Below, piece after piece: positions 1 to 8,505 of a stretch of DNA of 64,000 nt. The stretch lies in assembly GCF_041058985.1 (NCBI RefSeq), contig NZ_JBEHZE010000001.1, positions 186,001 to 250,000 of the forward strand. The letters run 5' to 3'. A program made the position numbers and the translations under genes. This DNA is from Hyphococcus lacteus. Its GTDB lineage: Bacteria; Pseudomonadota; Alphaproteobacteria; Caulobacterales; Parvularculaceae. The notes under the pieces were generated by a model, which searched no databases, was not told where the DNA came from, and was given only the letters and a program-made list of their open reading frames with translations. The stretch's first letter is position 1; the number at the start of each line of letters is the position of its first letter.

Positions 1-63
1 AATGCCGAAGGCCTATATGATGAGGTTTTGCACGCGGCACATAAAGCGAACACGAACCTTTAG
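1..63 (+). CDS. C-terminal end of an unidentified protein (partial)
   Basis: Reading from base 1, one frame stays open for 20 codons and ends in TAG at 61-63. The encoded tail is helical and amphipathic (NAEGLYDEVLHAAHKANTNL), which looks like a real protein end rather than noise. The body of the gene lies outside the window, so no function can be given. A perfect palindrome 25 bases downstream could be its terminator. Confidence 0.35.
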   Translation, partial: NAEGLYDEVLHAAHKANTNL

Positions 64-87
64 CTTTAGGTACCTCCCCCAAAAATC

Positions 88-104
88 GCGAATTCCGAAT
101 TCGC
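88..104. repeat. 17-base palindrome, possible terminator or operator
   Basis: GCGAATTC and GAATTCGC form perfect 8-base arms around a single C, followed by TTCTTA. It lies between the presumed gene end at 63 and the gene starting at 250. It may end the upstream transcript or bind a dimeric regulator. The T-tract is poor, so termination is uncertain. Confidence 0.35.
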
Positions 105-249
105 TTCTTACTGAAACACGACCGTGATATTCATAACTTGTTAACCATCCCGTATCGCGCAACCCTTTGCACTACACTCAAAAACATTTCGCATATTCTT
201 TAATCTAGTTAACTGTGCGGCAAGGACAAAACGGTATTTTCCACAGCTT

Positions 250-759
250 ATGGAACTCACGATTGCCATCATTGCGACCTGTCTGGTCTTTGGGTTTGTA
301 GCGGCTCTTGCCTCTTTCCGGCCGAACCTGATTCCTGAAATCGGCGCGAGTCTGCGCAAGACCGAAACGGTTAAGAAATTCTCGCCGCGCAATACACTGT
401 TCATTATTGGGTCGACCGCAAACCATCCTGCCTGCCGGATGCAACGCCGGTTATTAAAACCTGCGATTGCCGCTCTCATCCGCGAAGAAGTAGCGGTCAT
501 GGAAATCTACGGCGAAGATACGCCGCGCCAGAATGGCGAACCAATTGACTGGCTCGATCCGGCGCTATTGCGCCATGCACTAAACGCCGAAGGCGGATTT
601 TTTGTTATCTACGTGGATGCTGCCGGGAAAACATGCTTTCGCAGCGAAGCCCCCATGGTGACAGCCGATATTCTAAACCGCGCACAACTTGATATCACGC
701 AGCCAAACCAAAATGCGCGGCGTAAGAATGCGATCTTGAAAAAACTTCGCGCGGCTTGA
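250..759 (+). CDS. Small membrane-anchored protein with DUF4174-like fold
   Basis: This 169-residue protein begins with a hydrophobic segment (about residues 3-22) that could be a signal anchor. A domain follows with the pattern of DUF4174 proteins: a strand (NTLFIIGSTANHPACRMQRRLL), a helix, then 'GGFFVIYVDAAGKTCFRSE' near residues 115-133, as in thioredoxin-like folds where a lysine or arginine is followed by S-E-A-P. There is no CxxC pair, so redox activity is not indicated. The tail is basic. Its stop codon directly abuts the stop of the convergent ugd gene. The family assignment is by pattern only and the role is unknown. Confidence 0.6.
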   Translation: MELTIAIIATCLVFGFVAALASFRPNLIPEIGASLRKTETVKKFSPRNTLFIIGSTANHPACRMQRRLLKPAIAALIREEVAVMEIYGEDTPRQNGEPIDWLDPALLRHALNAEGGFFVIYVDAAGKTCFRSEAPMVTADILNRAQLDITQPNQNARRKNAILKKLRAA

Positions 760-2085
760 TTACTTTAATTCAACCCGAGAACTTGGACGCCCAATTGAGT
801 GGTAATCAAAGCCCGCTTCGGCCATTTCGTCGGGTCGATAAATATTTCGCAAATCAATCATCAACGGTGTTTTCATTGTCGATTTCACGCGTTCAATATC
901 AAGCGCTCGAAACTCATCCCACTCAGTTATAATCACAACCGCATCAGCGTCATCAAGCGTATCATACGGCCCGTCCACATACTGAACATCTTGCAACAAC
1001 CCTTGAGCCTCGTGCATCCCAGCCGGATCAAATGCCCGAACTTTCGCGCCCGCTTTTTGCAACTCCGGTATAATATCAAGTGATGGCGCGTCGCGCATAT
1101 CATCCGTATTAGGCTTAAAAGTCAGACCAAGTACAGCAACAGTTTTGCCCACCAGTGACCCACCGCAGGCTTCAATAACCCGCTCGGCCATTTTCTTTTT
1201 ACGCGCATCATTGATCGCCACAACAGCTTCGATGATCTGTGTTGGCGCATTATGCACCTGCGCTGTACGGACGAGCGCTAACGTGTCTTTGGGGAAACAC
1301 GACCCACCATAGCCGGGCCCCGCATGCAAAAACTTGCCGCCAATACGGCCATCTAGCCCAATGCCACGTGCCACTTCCTGTACGTTCGCGCCAACCTTTT
1401 CGCACAGGTCAGCCATTTCGTTGATGAAAGTGATCTTGGTCGCAAGAAAAGCATTCGCCGCGTATTTGATAAGTTCAGACGTCGCGCGGTTCGTAAAGAC
1501 AATCGGCGTTTCGTTGAGATAAAGCGGCCGATAGATTTCGCGCATCAGTTTTTTCGCGCGATCATCCTCTGCGCCGACGACCACTCGGTCAGGACGCTTA
1601 AAGTCCATGATCGCCGCACCTTCGCGCAGGAACTCCGGGTTAGAGACCACCGAGAAATCTGCGTCGGGACGTGTCCGTTTTATGATTGATTCAACCTCAG
1701 TGCCCGTCCCCACTGGTACCGTCGATTTGGTGACGACAACTGTATAGCCGTCCATGACTTCAGCAATCTCTTCCGCAGCCTTATAGACATACGAAAGATC
1801 AGCGAACCCATCACCACGTCGAGAGGGCGTACCGACTGCGATAAAAACAGCATCGGCATTTGGTGTGGATGCTGCGAGATCTAGACTAAATGAAAGCCGA
1901 CCCGCCTTTACGTTCTCAGCGACGAGCGCTTCTAAACCTGGCTCATAAATAGGTATTTCACCCGCACGCAGCTTTTCGATCTTGGAGCGATCTTTGTCTA
2001 CGCAGACGACCTCATGGCCGAAATCGGCGAAACAAGCACCAGAAACAAGGCCTACATATCCGGTACCAATCATGGTGACGCGCAT
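760..2085 (-). CDS. ugd: UDP-glucose 6-dehydrogenase
   Basis: This enzyme oxidises UDP-glucose twice with NAD+ to UDP-glucuronate, a precursor of acidic exopolysaccharides. The 441 residues match the family length. The N-terminus carries the dinucleotide-binding G7-T-G-Y-V-G12, and the catalytic cysteine is C263 in GYGGSCFPKD. The C-terminal UDP-binding domain includes 'GLTFKPNTDDMRDAPS'. The start has an AGGAA ribosome site just upstream. It lies 92 bases downstream of the WcaJ-type transferase on the same strand, so the two are probably co-transcribed and both feed the polysaccharide locus. Confidence 0.96.
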   Translation of the reverse strand: MRVTMIGTGYVGLVSGACFADFGHEVVCVDKDRSKIEKLRAGEIPIYEPGLEALVAENVKAGRLSFSLDLAASTPNADAVFIAVGTPSRRGDGFADLSYVYKAAEEIAEVMDGYTVVVTKSTVPVGTGTEVESIIKRTRPDADFSVVSNPEFLREGAAIMDFKRPDRVVVGAEDDRAKKLMREIYRPLYLNETPIVFTNRATSELIKYAANAFLATKITFINEMADLCEKVGANVQEVARGIGLDGRIGGKFLHAGPGYGGSCFPKDTLALVRTAQVHNAPTQIIEAVVAINDARKKKMAERVIEACGGSLVGKTVAVLGLTFKPNTDDMRDAPSLDIIPELQKAGAKVRAFDPAGMHEAQGLLQDVQYVDGPYDTLDDADAVVIITEWDEFRALDIERVKSTMKTPLMIDLRNIYRPDEMAEAGFDYHSIGRPSSRVELK

Positions 2086-2177
2086 GTCGATTTCCTACTC
2101 GCTATTTGGCCGAAAAGCGGCCGCGGTCCCTTGTGCGCGAAGGCCGATACCAGCCCCCATCCACTATCGCCTGCGTC

Positions 2178-3638
2178 TTATACGGCGTTAGTAGGAAAAA
2201 CTACCGCCTTGACGGTCAGAATCAAGATTTTTGCATCAAACCAAAGCGACCAGTTATCAATATAAGCAAGGTCATAGCGCACTCTGTCCGCCATTTGTTC
2301 ATTCTCAGAGGTCTCACCCCGAAAACCATTAACCTGTGCCCATCCGGTAATACCCGGTTTTACCTTATGTCGGCCTGAATAGTTTTCGATGGTTTGGGCG
2401 TATTGGTGATTATGCGCCATCGCATGAGGACGTGGCCCAACTAAGGACATCTCGCCGCGAATCACGTTGAAAATTTGCGGCAGTTCATCAAGGCTATATC
2501 GCCGAAGAAAACCGCCCAACGGGGTGATACGGTTATCCCCTATTTTTGCCTGCGTCACGACATCGCCGTCCTCGGCAACTGTCATTGTACGGAACTTATA
2601 GACCTTGAAAACAGCGTTGTTAAATCCATGGCGCTTTTGCGCAAACAATATCGGGCCTTTGCCTTGAAGTTTAATAGCAACAGCGATGACCAGCATTAGC
2701 GGTGCCAAGAGAAGCAATGCTATTGAGCCGATAATATAGTCCTCAATTGTCTTTAAGATTCCGCCCCAGGCATCCAGCGGGCGTCTGTATAACGACAAAA
2801 CACGCACGCCCCCCACATCGCTTACGGCACCGCCAAGATGATCAAGCCAGTGGATATTTGGGCAAATCGCAATCGACACTGGCAAAATAGAAAGACGGCG
2901 GACCAATTTCGACATATCTTCGGGCGCTGCGCGCGGTACGGCGATGACGATATCATCTATCTCGCCATTCCGCGCAGCGATAGCCAGATCATCAAGATTG
3001 CCCTTTATACTGACGCGATTGGTATCACCCGTGTCGCTTAATCCGGAATCATAAACCCCGACAATAGAAATTCCGGTGGGCGATTGGAGTGCCTGATCTG
3101 CAAATTTTCGGCCCAAAGATGTAGCCCCAACAACAGCAACTCGCCGTGCGAATACGCCGCCATCGCGACTCATACGGCGCACACAGGCACCGGCAAAAAA
3201 CCGTATCGAAATAATCCCGGTTAGTGTCGTGGCGGACCAAGCAGCAAGCCATACGCGAGAGAAATTTTCAGAAATCTTTAACGCGAACCCAAACGCCAAC
3301 AACCCCAACAATGTCAGCGCCCATCGCGAAAGAATTGCACGCACCGCATATTCCGACGTCGCAATAACTTCATACTCATAATAGCCGTCGCGGCGCATCA
3401 ACGCCGTAACACCTGTAGCCCCCATAATTCCGGCTGCGGCGTAGCTCTGGAAATCAAAATCCGTTCCCAACGTAAAGCGGTGATAAAGGAACGCGACTAG
3501 AACCGATGTCGAAATAACGACAAGAAAATCGATAAACTGAAGCACGTCACCAACAAGCGCCCGCGCAACTGGGCTACGCCGGTTAACGCCGTCTGTGGAG
3601 AAGCTATCTAAATTACTACTAATACCTGGTTCCGCCAT
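2178..3638 (-). CDS. Undecaprenyl-phosphate sugar phosphotransferase (WcaJ/PssY type)
   Basis: This membrane enzyme moves a hexose-1-phosphate, usually glucose, from a UDP-sugar to undecaprenyl phosphate and so starts repeat-unit assembly. Of 486 residues, the first half holds several transmembrane segments and a CoA-binding-like Rossmann region ('RRVAVVGATSLGRKFADQAL'). One further membrane hairpin (about 300-325) precedes the C-terminal bacterial sugar transferase domain. That domain shows 'VYKFRTM' and the signature 'RRYSLDELPQIFNVIRGEMS' followed by LVGPRP. The length and two-part build match polyisoprenyl-phosphate hexose-1-phosphate transferases. The exact sugar cannot be read from sequence. 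It is probably co-transcribed with ugd. Confidence 0.93.
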   Translation of the reverse strand: MAEPGISSNLDSFSTDGVNRRSPVARALVGDVLQFIDFLVVISTSVLVAFLYHRFTLGTDFDFQSYAAAGIMGATGVTALMRRDGYYEYEVIATSEYAVRAILSRWALTLLGLLAFGFALKISENFSRVWLAAWSATTLTGIISIRFFAGACVRRMSRDGGVFARRVAVVGATSLGRKFADQALQSPTGISIVGVYDSGLSDTGDTNRVSIKGNLDDLAIAARNGEIDDIVIAVPRAAPEDMSKLVRRLSILPVSIAICPNIHWLDHLGGAVSDVGGVRVLSLYRRPLDAWGGILKTIEDYIIGSIALLLLAPLMLVIAVAIKLQGKGPILFAQKRHGFNNAVFKVYKFRTMTVAEDGDVVTQAKIGDNRITPLGGFLRRYSLDELPQIFNVIRGEMSLVGPRPHAMAHNHQYAQTIENYSGRHKVKPGITGWAQVNGFRGETSENEQMADRVRYDLAYIDNWSLWFDAKILILTVKAVVFPTNAV

Positions 3639-3793
3639 GTTGGCGCTTATCCCTCAGTCTCGTGTTATGGGCAATTATATAATTGGAGAACTTTCACACT
3701 AAGTGAAAATTCAGAAAATTAACGCGGCCCAAAGCTTGAATATCCTTGAACACGGAATAGGGCTAATTTACGTCAAAAAGGGCAACTTGTACC

Positions 3794-4018
3794 ATGTCGA
3801 AACAGTTTACCACGTTTCACGTGAGTTGGCGGGACGCTAAAGTCCGCCCATTAGGCCTATTTGCGGACGAACGCGATTATGGCCGGGCGGCTGCGGCGGC
3901 TCTGCAGGTCCGTCTTAACCAACTCGCGGACGAAGGCTGGATCATCCACGAAATCATCCCCATTACGGGTATCACCCCCAAATTATCCGCAGCTTTCACC
4001 ATCATCGCATTTCGGTAG
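3794..4018 (+). CDS. Small DUF4177-like protein
   Basis: A 74-residue protein with no signal peptide. It contains 'LNQLADEGWIIHEIIPI' followed by a closing strand 'AFTIIAFR', the pattern of DUF4177-type small proteins (a helix, then E-G-W, then a strand pair). No catalytic residues are apparent. It sits alone between the divergent WcaJ-type gene and cysQ, 53 bases upstream of cysQ on the same strand, so it may be co-transcribed with it. Function unknown. Confidence 0.6.
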   Translation: MSKQFTTFHVSWRDAKVRPLGLFADERDYGRAAAAALQVRLNQLADEGWIIHEIIPITGITPKLSAAFTIIAFR

Positions 4019-4071
4019 GTCCACCGAAAAAAAACGTTGCGTTTCCCGCGCGGTCATTTCATGGCTGGGAA

Positions 4072-4887
4072 ATGACAAAAATTATATACGCCAACAGCCC
4101 ATCTGACGCCGAAGCCTTAAGCCAAGCATTTGTCGATCTTGCCTTGAAGGCCGGATCAGCAGCGATGAAGATATATAATCAGAATTTCACAGCTGAAACG
4201 AAAGCTGATGCATCCCCCGTCACTGAGGCTGATCGCCTAGGCGAAGAAATAATTCTGAAGGGCCTTCGGGAATTTGCCCCAACAATACCAATTTTAGCCG
4301 AGGAAAGTGCCTGTGACGGCGACATCCCGGATGATCTCGGTACGCAATTTTTTCTCGTGGATCCGCTCGATGGCACACGCGAGTTTGTCAATAAAACAGG
4401 TGAGTTTACGGTGAACATCGCGCTGATCGAAAATGATCGCCCGGTTATGGGCGTGGTTTACGCGCCGGCAATCAACACTCTTTTTATGGGGACACCGTCA
4501 GGTGCGTGGAAGGCGAAAACCACCGATGATGGCCAATGGGGCGAGCGCGAAAATATTTCTGCGCGATTGGTCGATGAGCAAGGCTTGATCGCGGTGGCCA
4601 GCCGATCACATCGTTCGCAGGAAACCGACGACTACCTGAACCAATTAAATGTCAGTGATTTTACGGCGGCTGGTTCTTCGTTGAAATTTTGCCTACTCGC
4701 GGAAGGCGTCGCAGATATTTACCCACGCTTTGGCCGCACAATGGAATGGGATACGGGTGCCGGCCAGGCCGTGCTTGAAGCTGCCGGTGGGTCAGTGATG
4801 GCCCACCCAGAAAACATCCCATTGCGTTATAGTAAGCGCGAAAGAGGTTTCGATAACCCGTATTTCATCGCCTGGGGTAAACGCTAG
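4072..4887 (+). CDS. cysQ: 3'(2'),5'-bisphosphate nucleotidase CysQ
   Basis: A lithium-sensitive, magnesium-dependent phosphatase of the inositol monophosphatase fold. It hydrolyses 3'-phosphoadenosine 5'-phosphate to AMP, clearing a by-product of sulfate activation. In 271 residues the metal-binding signatures are clear: 'ILAEES', 'LVDPLDGTREF' and C-terminal 'EWDTGAGQAVLEAAGG'. The length fits CysQ. In exopolysaccharide neighbourhoods it may also serve sulfated-sugar metabolism, but that is inference. Its TAG stop overlaps the stop of the convergent membrane gene by four bases (CTAG). Confidence 0.93.
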   Translation: MTKIIYANSPSDAEALSQAFVDLALKAGSAAMKIYNQNFTAETKADASPVTEADRLGEEIILKGLREFAPTIPILAEESACDGDIPDDLGTQFFLVDPLDGTREFVNKTGEFTVNIALIENDRPVMGVVYAPAINTLFMGTPSGAWKAKTTDDGQWGERENISARLVDEQGLIAVASRSHRSQETDDYLNQLNVSDFTAAGSSLKFCLLAEGVADIYPRFGRTMEWDTGAGQAVLEAAGGSVMAHPENIPLRYSKRERGFDNPYFIAWGKR

Positions 4888-6518
4888 CGATACATTCCAA
4901 CATCAGAAATATGGAACAGCTTTGCTGGAGCCTGAGAGTCCCGACGCACCCAAATTTCCCATAGCGCAGTCCGCTCAACCATTTTGAATTGCGTATAAAG
5001 AAGCGCCTCCGCTCGTCCTTTTGCGGCCGTGGTTTTGGGGTCCATTTCCAAACGGGGTACGAAAACTACATTGGCGGCATTTGCAGCGGCATTGCCGTCA
5101 GCACGGCACCTGCGCGCTTCGGCCAACACACATGCGGTATCCGCTCCGGTTAAAAATGCAACGTCGATTCCTTCTGCGGTTAGCTCCCGCGCGCGGCTCG
5201 CGGCTTCTAACAACATCGCAGACTGATCAACGGGCGTGAGGGCAAAAAACTCTCGCGCCTCTGGCGTCGAAAAGCGCCCCTCTTCAACCCATTTCGCTAT
5301 GGGCGCCCCGCCCGGCTGAACAAGCGCCAGCTCAGCGCGAATATTCTCCGGGGCTTTGGCCGTAACTTGATGCTGAAGTGAGAATTGACCCAGCGCATGA
5401 ATGATGATTGCAAATGTCCAGAACAACGCAAGCGCAGCCGATGTCAGCGCGACCGAAACACTGGCACGATCATGAGCCTTGAATAGTCCATCGTAAAAGG
5501 GTGACGCCACAGAAAAGCAAGCAAGTCCCGCAGCAAGGCCAAACACAGGCATAGGGTTTGCGCCTGTAAGCCGTGATGCAATAACCCCCGTTAACAGTAT
5601 CGCACTCGCGGCCATCCAATTTTTTCTGTGGGCATGGCCACCAAAGACAGCACTCGCAGCGACGACCAAAATCGCCGCATAGGCTGCGCCACCAAGACCT
5701 ATGGCGCTTTCACTACCGCCCAATAATGTGCTCAGGTTAATAGCTTTTGACGCCAATGCCGCGCGCTCACCATTGATGCCGAAACTGATCAGTTCAAAGA
5801 GTAGGGCCAAGACAGCAAACGCACTAAGCGCCGATACATACCGCCACAACCCAAAACGCCCTGTAAGGAATGGACACCCAGAAAGAAGCGCGAAACCAAC
5901 CAAGGCAAAAGCAGGATTGAGCAACCACATAGAATATAAACAAAGACCACCGATCGCGCCTTCAATACGAGCACGCAATATGGATTCATCAGCAGACACT
6001 GAAACAAATGAAAGTGCAGACACGAGAAAGAGCGCCAGACCTAACTCTTCGACACCCGCGAATGGAGCCGCGACATAGGCAGCAAAGGCCGCAGTTAATA
6101 CCGCCGCAAAAATAGCTGGGAAACGCGACGCCGAGAGAAAAGCCAACGGATAGAAAATGATAACCGCGCTCAATGCTTTGGCTACAAGGTGAATTCGGCC
6201 CGGCGCATCGACAAAGACATCCGCGCCGATGAGCAACATTAAATAGAAAGGGGCATCATGAGTCGCTAATTTCGCCTCGCCCGACATCACTGCCCGCGCT
6301 TCCGCGATGGGGGCGATTAGATCAACGGTCGGCGTCAAACTGAGCAACGCCGGCGAAAACACGGCAAGAGCCGCAAAGATCAAAGCCCCCGCCATAGCCG
6401 CCAAGAAAACCCATCCCGGCTCCCGCCACGAATATAACTCCATAGCGACACGACGCGCCTTTGGGGCGTCTCTACGCCAAGGAAGTTCGGCTGTTTCGGG
6501 TTTTTGATGCGTTTTCAT
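4884..6518 (-). CDS. Polytopic membrane protein, possibly GT-C type glycosyltransferase
   Basis: About 544 residues with some ten hydrophobic spans in the first 390 residues, then a soluble C-terminal region of about 150 residues presumably in the periplasm. A loop after the first span holds 'TVDLIAPIAEARAVMSG' and 'HDAPFYLMLL', loosely resembling the acidic and aromatic first loop of ArnT/PMT-like GT-C glycosyltransferases. No stronger signature is seen, so the function is open. I chose the ATG at 6518, preceded by a GAGGG ribosome site. A GTG five codons earlier is also in frame. It could supply a membrane-linked sugar transfer to the nearby polysaccharide locus. Confidence 0.75.
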   Translation of the reverse strand: MKTHQKPETAELPWRRDAPKARRVAMELYSWREPGWVFLAAMAGALIFAALAVFSPALLSLTPTVDLIAPIAEARAVMSGEAKLATHDAPFYLMLLIGADVFVDAPGRIHLVAKALSAVIIFYPLAFLSASRFPAIFAAVLTAAFAAYVAAPFAGVEELGLALFLVSALSFVSVSADESILRARIEGAIGGLCLYSMWLLNPAFALVGFALLSGCPFLTGRFGLWRYVSALSAFAVLALLFELISFGINGERAALASKAINLSTLLGGSESAIGLGGAAYAAILVVAASAVFGGHAHRKNWMAASAILLTGVIASRLTGANPMPVFGLAAGLACFSVASPFYDGLFKAHDRASVSVALTSAALALFWTFAIIIHALGQFSLQHQVTAKAPENIRAELALVQPGGAPIAKWVEEGRFSTPEAREFFALTPVDQSAMLLEAASRARELTAEGIDVAFLTGADTACVLAEARRCRADGNAAANAANVVFVPRLEMDPKTTAAKGRAEALLYTQFKMVERTALWEIWVRRDSQAPAKLFHISDVGMYR

Positions 6519-6694
6519 ATGGGACACCCTCACCGTTATCTTGTGTCATTTCCGCCAGTCACGGATGACGCTGATGAGGGCATTGCAAGCCGAGTGCCGA
6601 TCACTCGCCTAAAACGGGAAATTTCTCCCCGAAACCCCAAGTATTGACAGATTCTGGCTTTGCTTGGTCGGCAGCGCTGCTATGGTCGCGGGCC

Positions 6695-7378
6695 ATGCGA
6701 ACCTTATTACATATGCCACTTGATCCCGCTTCACGGATGGTCCGAATAGTTCTTGCCGAAAAAGGACTCCCCGCTGAATTGGTCGAGAGACGCCCTTGGG
6801 ATGACGCCGAGGGTGCCCTCGCGTCGGTTAACCCTGCAGGTACCGTACCCGTTTTAATTGACGAGCCGCCAACCGGTGGTGAAGTTGCAATTTCACCCGT
6901 GAGTACCATCATCGAGTATCTCGACGAGGCTTATTCAAATGCCCCGCTTCTACCCTCGACCTCTGCCGCACGGGCCGAAGCCAGGCGCATTTCATTTTGG
7001 TTTCTCGACAAATTCGACAAAGAAGTTTCTGACTTCACCCTCCGTGAACGCGTCGATAAACGGTTAATGCGTCGTGGCCAGCCCGATTATGAAAAGCTAA
7101 AACATGGCGGCGAAGCATTGGTATGGCATCTCGACTACGCTGCGTGGCTACTTGACCAACGCCATTGGCTCGCCTGTGAGCGATTAACCATCGCTGACCT
7201 TGCTGCTGCCGCTCAAATTTCTGCGCTTGATTATATCGACCTAGTACCTTGGGACAAATTCCCCGCAGTAAAGGATTGGTACGCACGGATTAAGTCCCGC
7301 CCGAGTCTGCGCCCTATTTTACGCGATAGAATTGATGGGCTTCCGCCCCCCGCCCATTACGATAATCCAGACTTTTAG
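6695..7378 (+). CDS. Glutathione S-transferase family protein
   Basis: A cytosolic GST-fold protein of 227 residues. The N-terminal thioredoxin-like domain includes the cis-proline region 'NPAGTVPVLID' and 'SPVSTIIEYLDEA', where the serine-containing turn normally binds the gamma-glutamyl group. The all-helical C-terminal domain has 'LTIADLAAAAQISALDYID', the conserved N-capping box region of GSTs. It ends in HYDNPDF, a tail seen in many alphaproteobacterial members. The ATG at 6695 is chosen because the sequence begins directly with the first strand (MRTLLHMP). An earlier in-frame ATG adds only an unconserved leader. Only 11 bases separate it from queG, indicating one operon. Substrate unknown. 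Confidence 0.9.
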   Translation: MRTLLHMPLDPASRMVRIVLAEKGLPAELVERRPWDDAEGALASVNPAGTVPVLIDEPPTGGEVAISPVSTIIEYLDEAYSNAPLLPSTSAARAEARRISFWFLDKFDKEVSDFTLRERVDKRLMRRGQPDYEKLKHGGEALVWHLDYAAWLLDQRHWLACERLTIADLAAAAQISALDYIDLVPWDKFPAVKDWYARIKSRPSLRPILRDRIDGLPPPAHYDNPDF

Positions 7379-7389
7379 AGACATCACGG

Positions 7390-8505
7390 ATGGATGCTCT
7401 CTCCCAACAAATTCGTCGCGCCGCCGCCGAGTGCGGATTTGATGCCGTTGGCTTCACATCTGCGGCAGTCCCCGAGACACTTCGTGAACGTCTAATGCGC
7501 TTTATATCTCTTGGCCGTCATGGAGAGATGGGATGGCTCGAAGATCGCGCAAGTCAACGCGCCCATCCACAGTCGCTGTGGCCCGATGCAAAAAGCGTCA
7601 TCATGTTAGGTATGAATTACGGGCCAGACACAGACCCATTGGATGCTTTGAAAGAAAAATCAAATGGCGTTATATCCGTATACGCTCAAAATCGCGACTA
7701 TCACGACCTTGTAAAAAAGCGGCTAAAACGCCTTGCGCGCCAACTCGTTGAAGACACGGGAACTGAGCTTAAGGTTTTTGTAGATACGGCACCCGTGATG
7801 GAAAAACCACTAGCGGCCCAATCCGGGCTTGGCTGGCAGGGCAAACATACAAATCTTGTGTCGCGCGACTTTGGATCTTGGTTATTTCTGGGTGCTATTT
7901 TTACCGCTATTGAAATCCAACCAGACGAACCGGCACGTGATAATTGTGGATCATGCCAAGATTGCCTTGATATTTGCCCAACAAATGCATTTCCCGCACC
8001 ATATCAGCTCGATGCACGCCGGTGTATTTCTTATCTCACCATCGAGCATTCGGGCCCCATCCCTAGTGAATTCCGTACTGCAATGGGAAACCGCATTTAT
8101 GGTTGTGATGATTGCTTGGCGGCATGCCCATGGAACAAATTTGCCTCGAATGCACGCGAACAAGCTTTTCATGCACGTGATGAATTGCGCAGTCCAGATC
8201 TACGGGAACTCGCCGGGTTGGACGATGCAAACTTCCGAACACTTTTTTCTGGATCGCCTGTGAAGCGAACTGGCCGCAATCGTTTTGTGCGCAATGTTAT
8301 GATTGCAATCGGCAACAGCGCCGACAAAACATTACTGGATGTTGTCATTGATCGTTTGAAAGACGAAAATCCACTCGTCCGTGGCGCTGCAATTTGGGCA
8401 CTGTCGCGTTTGTCACCAGAGCGATTCAACGAGGCAAAGAGTCAGTATGCCCCGGAAGAATGTGAAGAAGGTGTTCAAGCGGAATGGAATCAACAGAATG
8501 TCTAA
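7390..8505 (+). CDS. queG: Epoxyqueuosine reductase QueG
   Basis: Catalyses the last step of queuosine synthesis, reducing epoxyqueuosine in tRNA to queuosine with cobalamin and two [4Fe-4S] clusters. The 371 residues show the proposed catalytic aspartate D132 in 'VDTAPVMEKPLA'. Ferredoxin-type cysteines lie at 186, 189, 192 and 196 (CGSCQDCLDICP), at C212, and in a second set C239, C242 and C246 (GCDDCLAACPW). A HEAT-like tail near residues 310-350 matches the tRNA-binding extension of the family. It follows a GST gene by 11 bases. Its TAA overlaps the stop of the convergent G8 protein gene by three bases. Confidence 0.96.
   Translation: MDALSQQIRRAAAECGFDAVGFTSAAVPETLRERLMRFISLGRHGEMGWLEDRASQRAHPQSLWPDAKSVIMLGMNYGPDTDPLDALKEKSNGVISVYAQNRDYHDLVKKRLKRLARQLVEDTGTELKVFVDTAPVMEKPLAAQSGLGWQGKHTNLVSRDFGSWLFLGAIFTAIEIQPDEPARDNCGSCQDCLDICPTNAFPAPYQLDARRCISYLTIEHSGPIPSEFRTAMGNRIYGCDDCLAACPWNKFASNAREQAFHARDELRSPDLRELAGLDDANFRTLFSGSPVKRTGRNRFVRNVMIAIGNSADKTLLDVVIDRLKDENPLVRGAAIWALSRLSPERFNEAKSQYAPEECEEGVQAEWNQQNV

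Noticed and set aside
141..148. CtrA half-site TTAACCAT (also at 11845-11852)
   Set aside because: Eight-base matches are expected by chance in a 64 kb window and no second half-site lies at the usual spacing.
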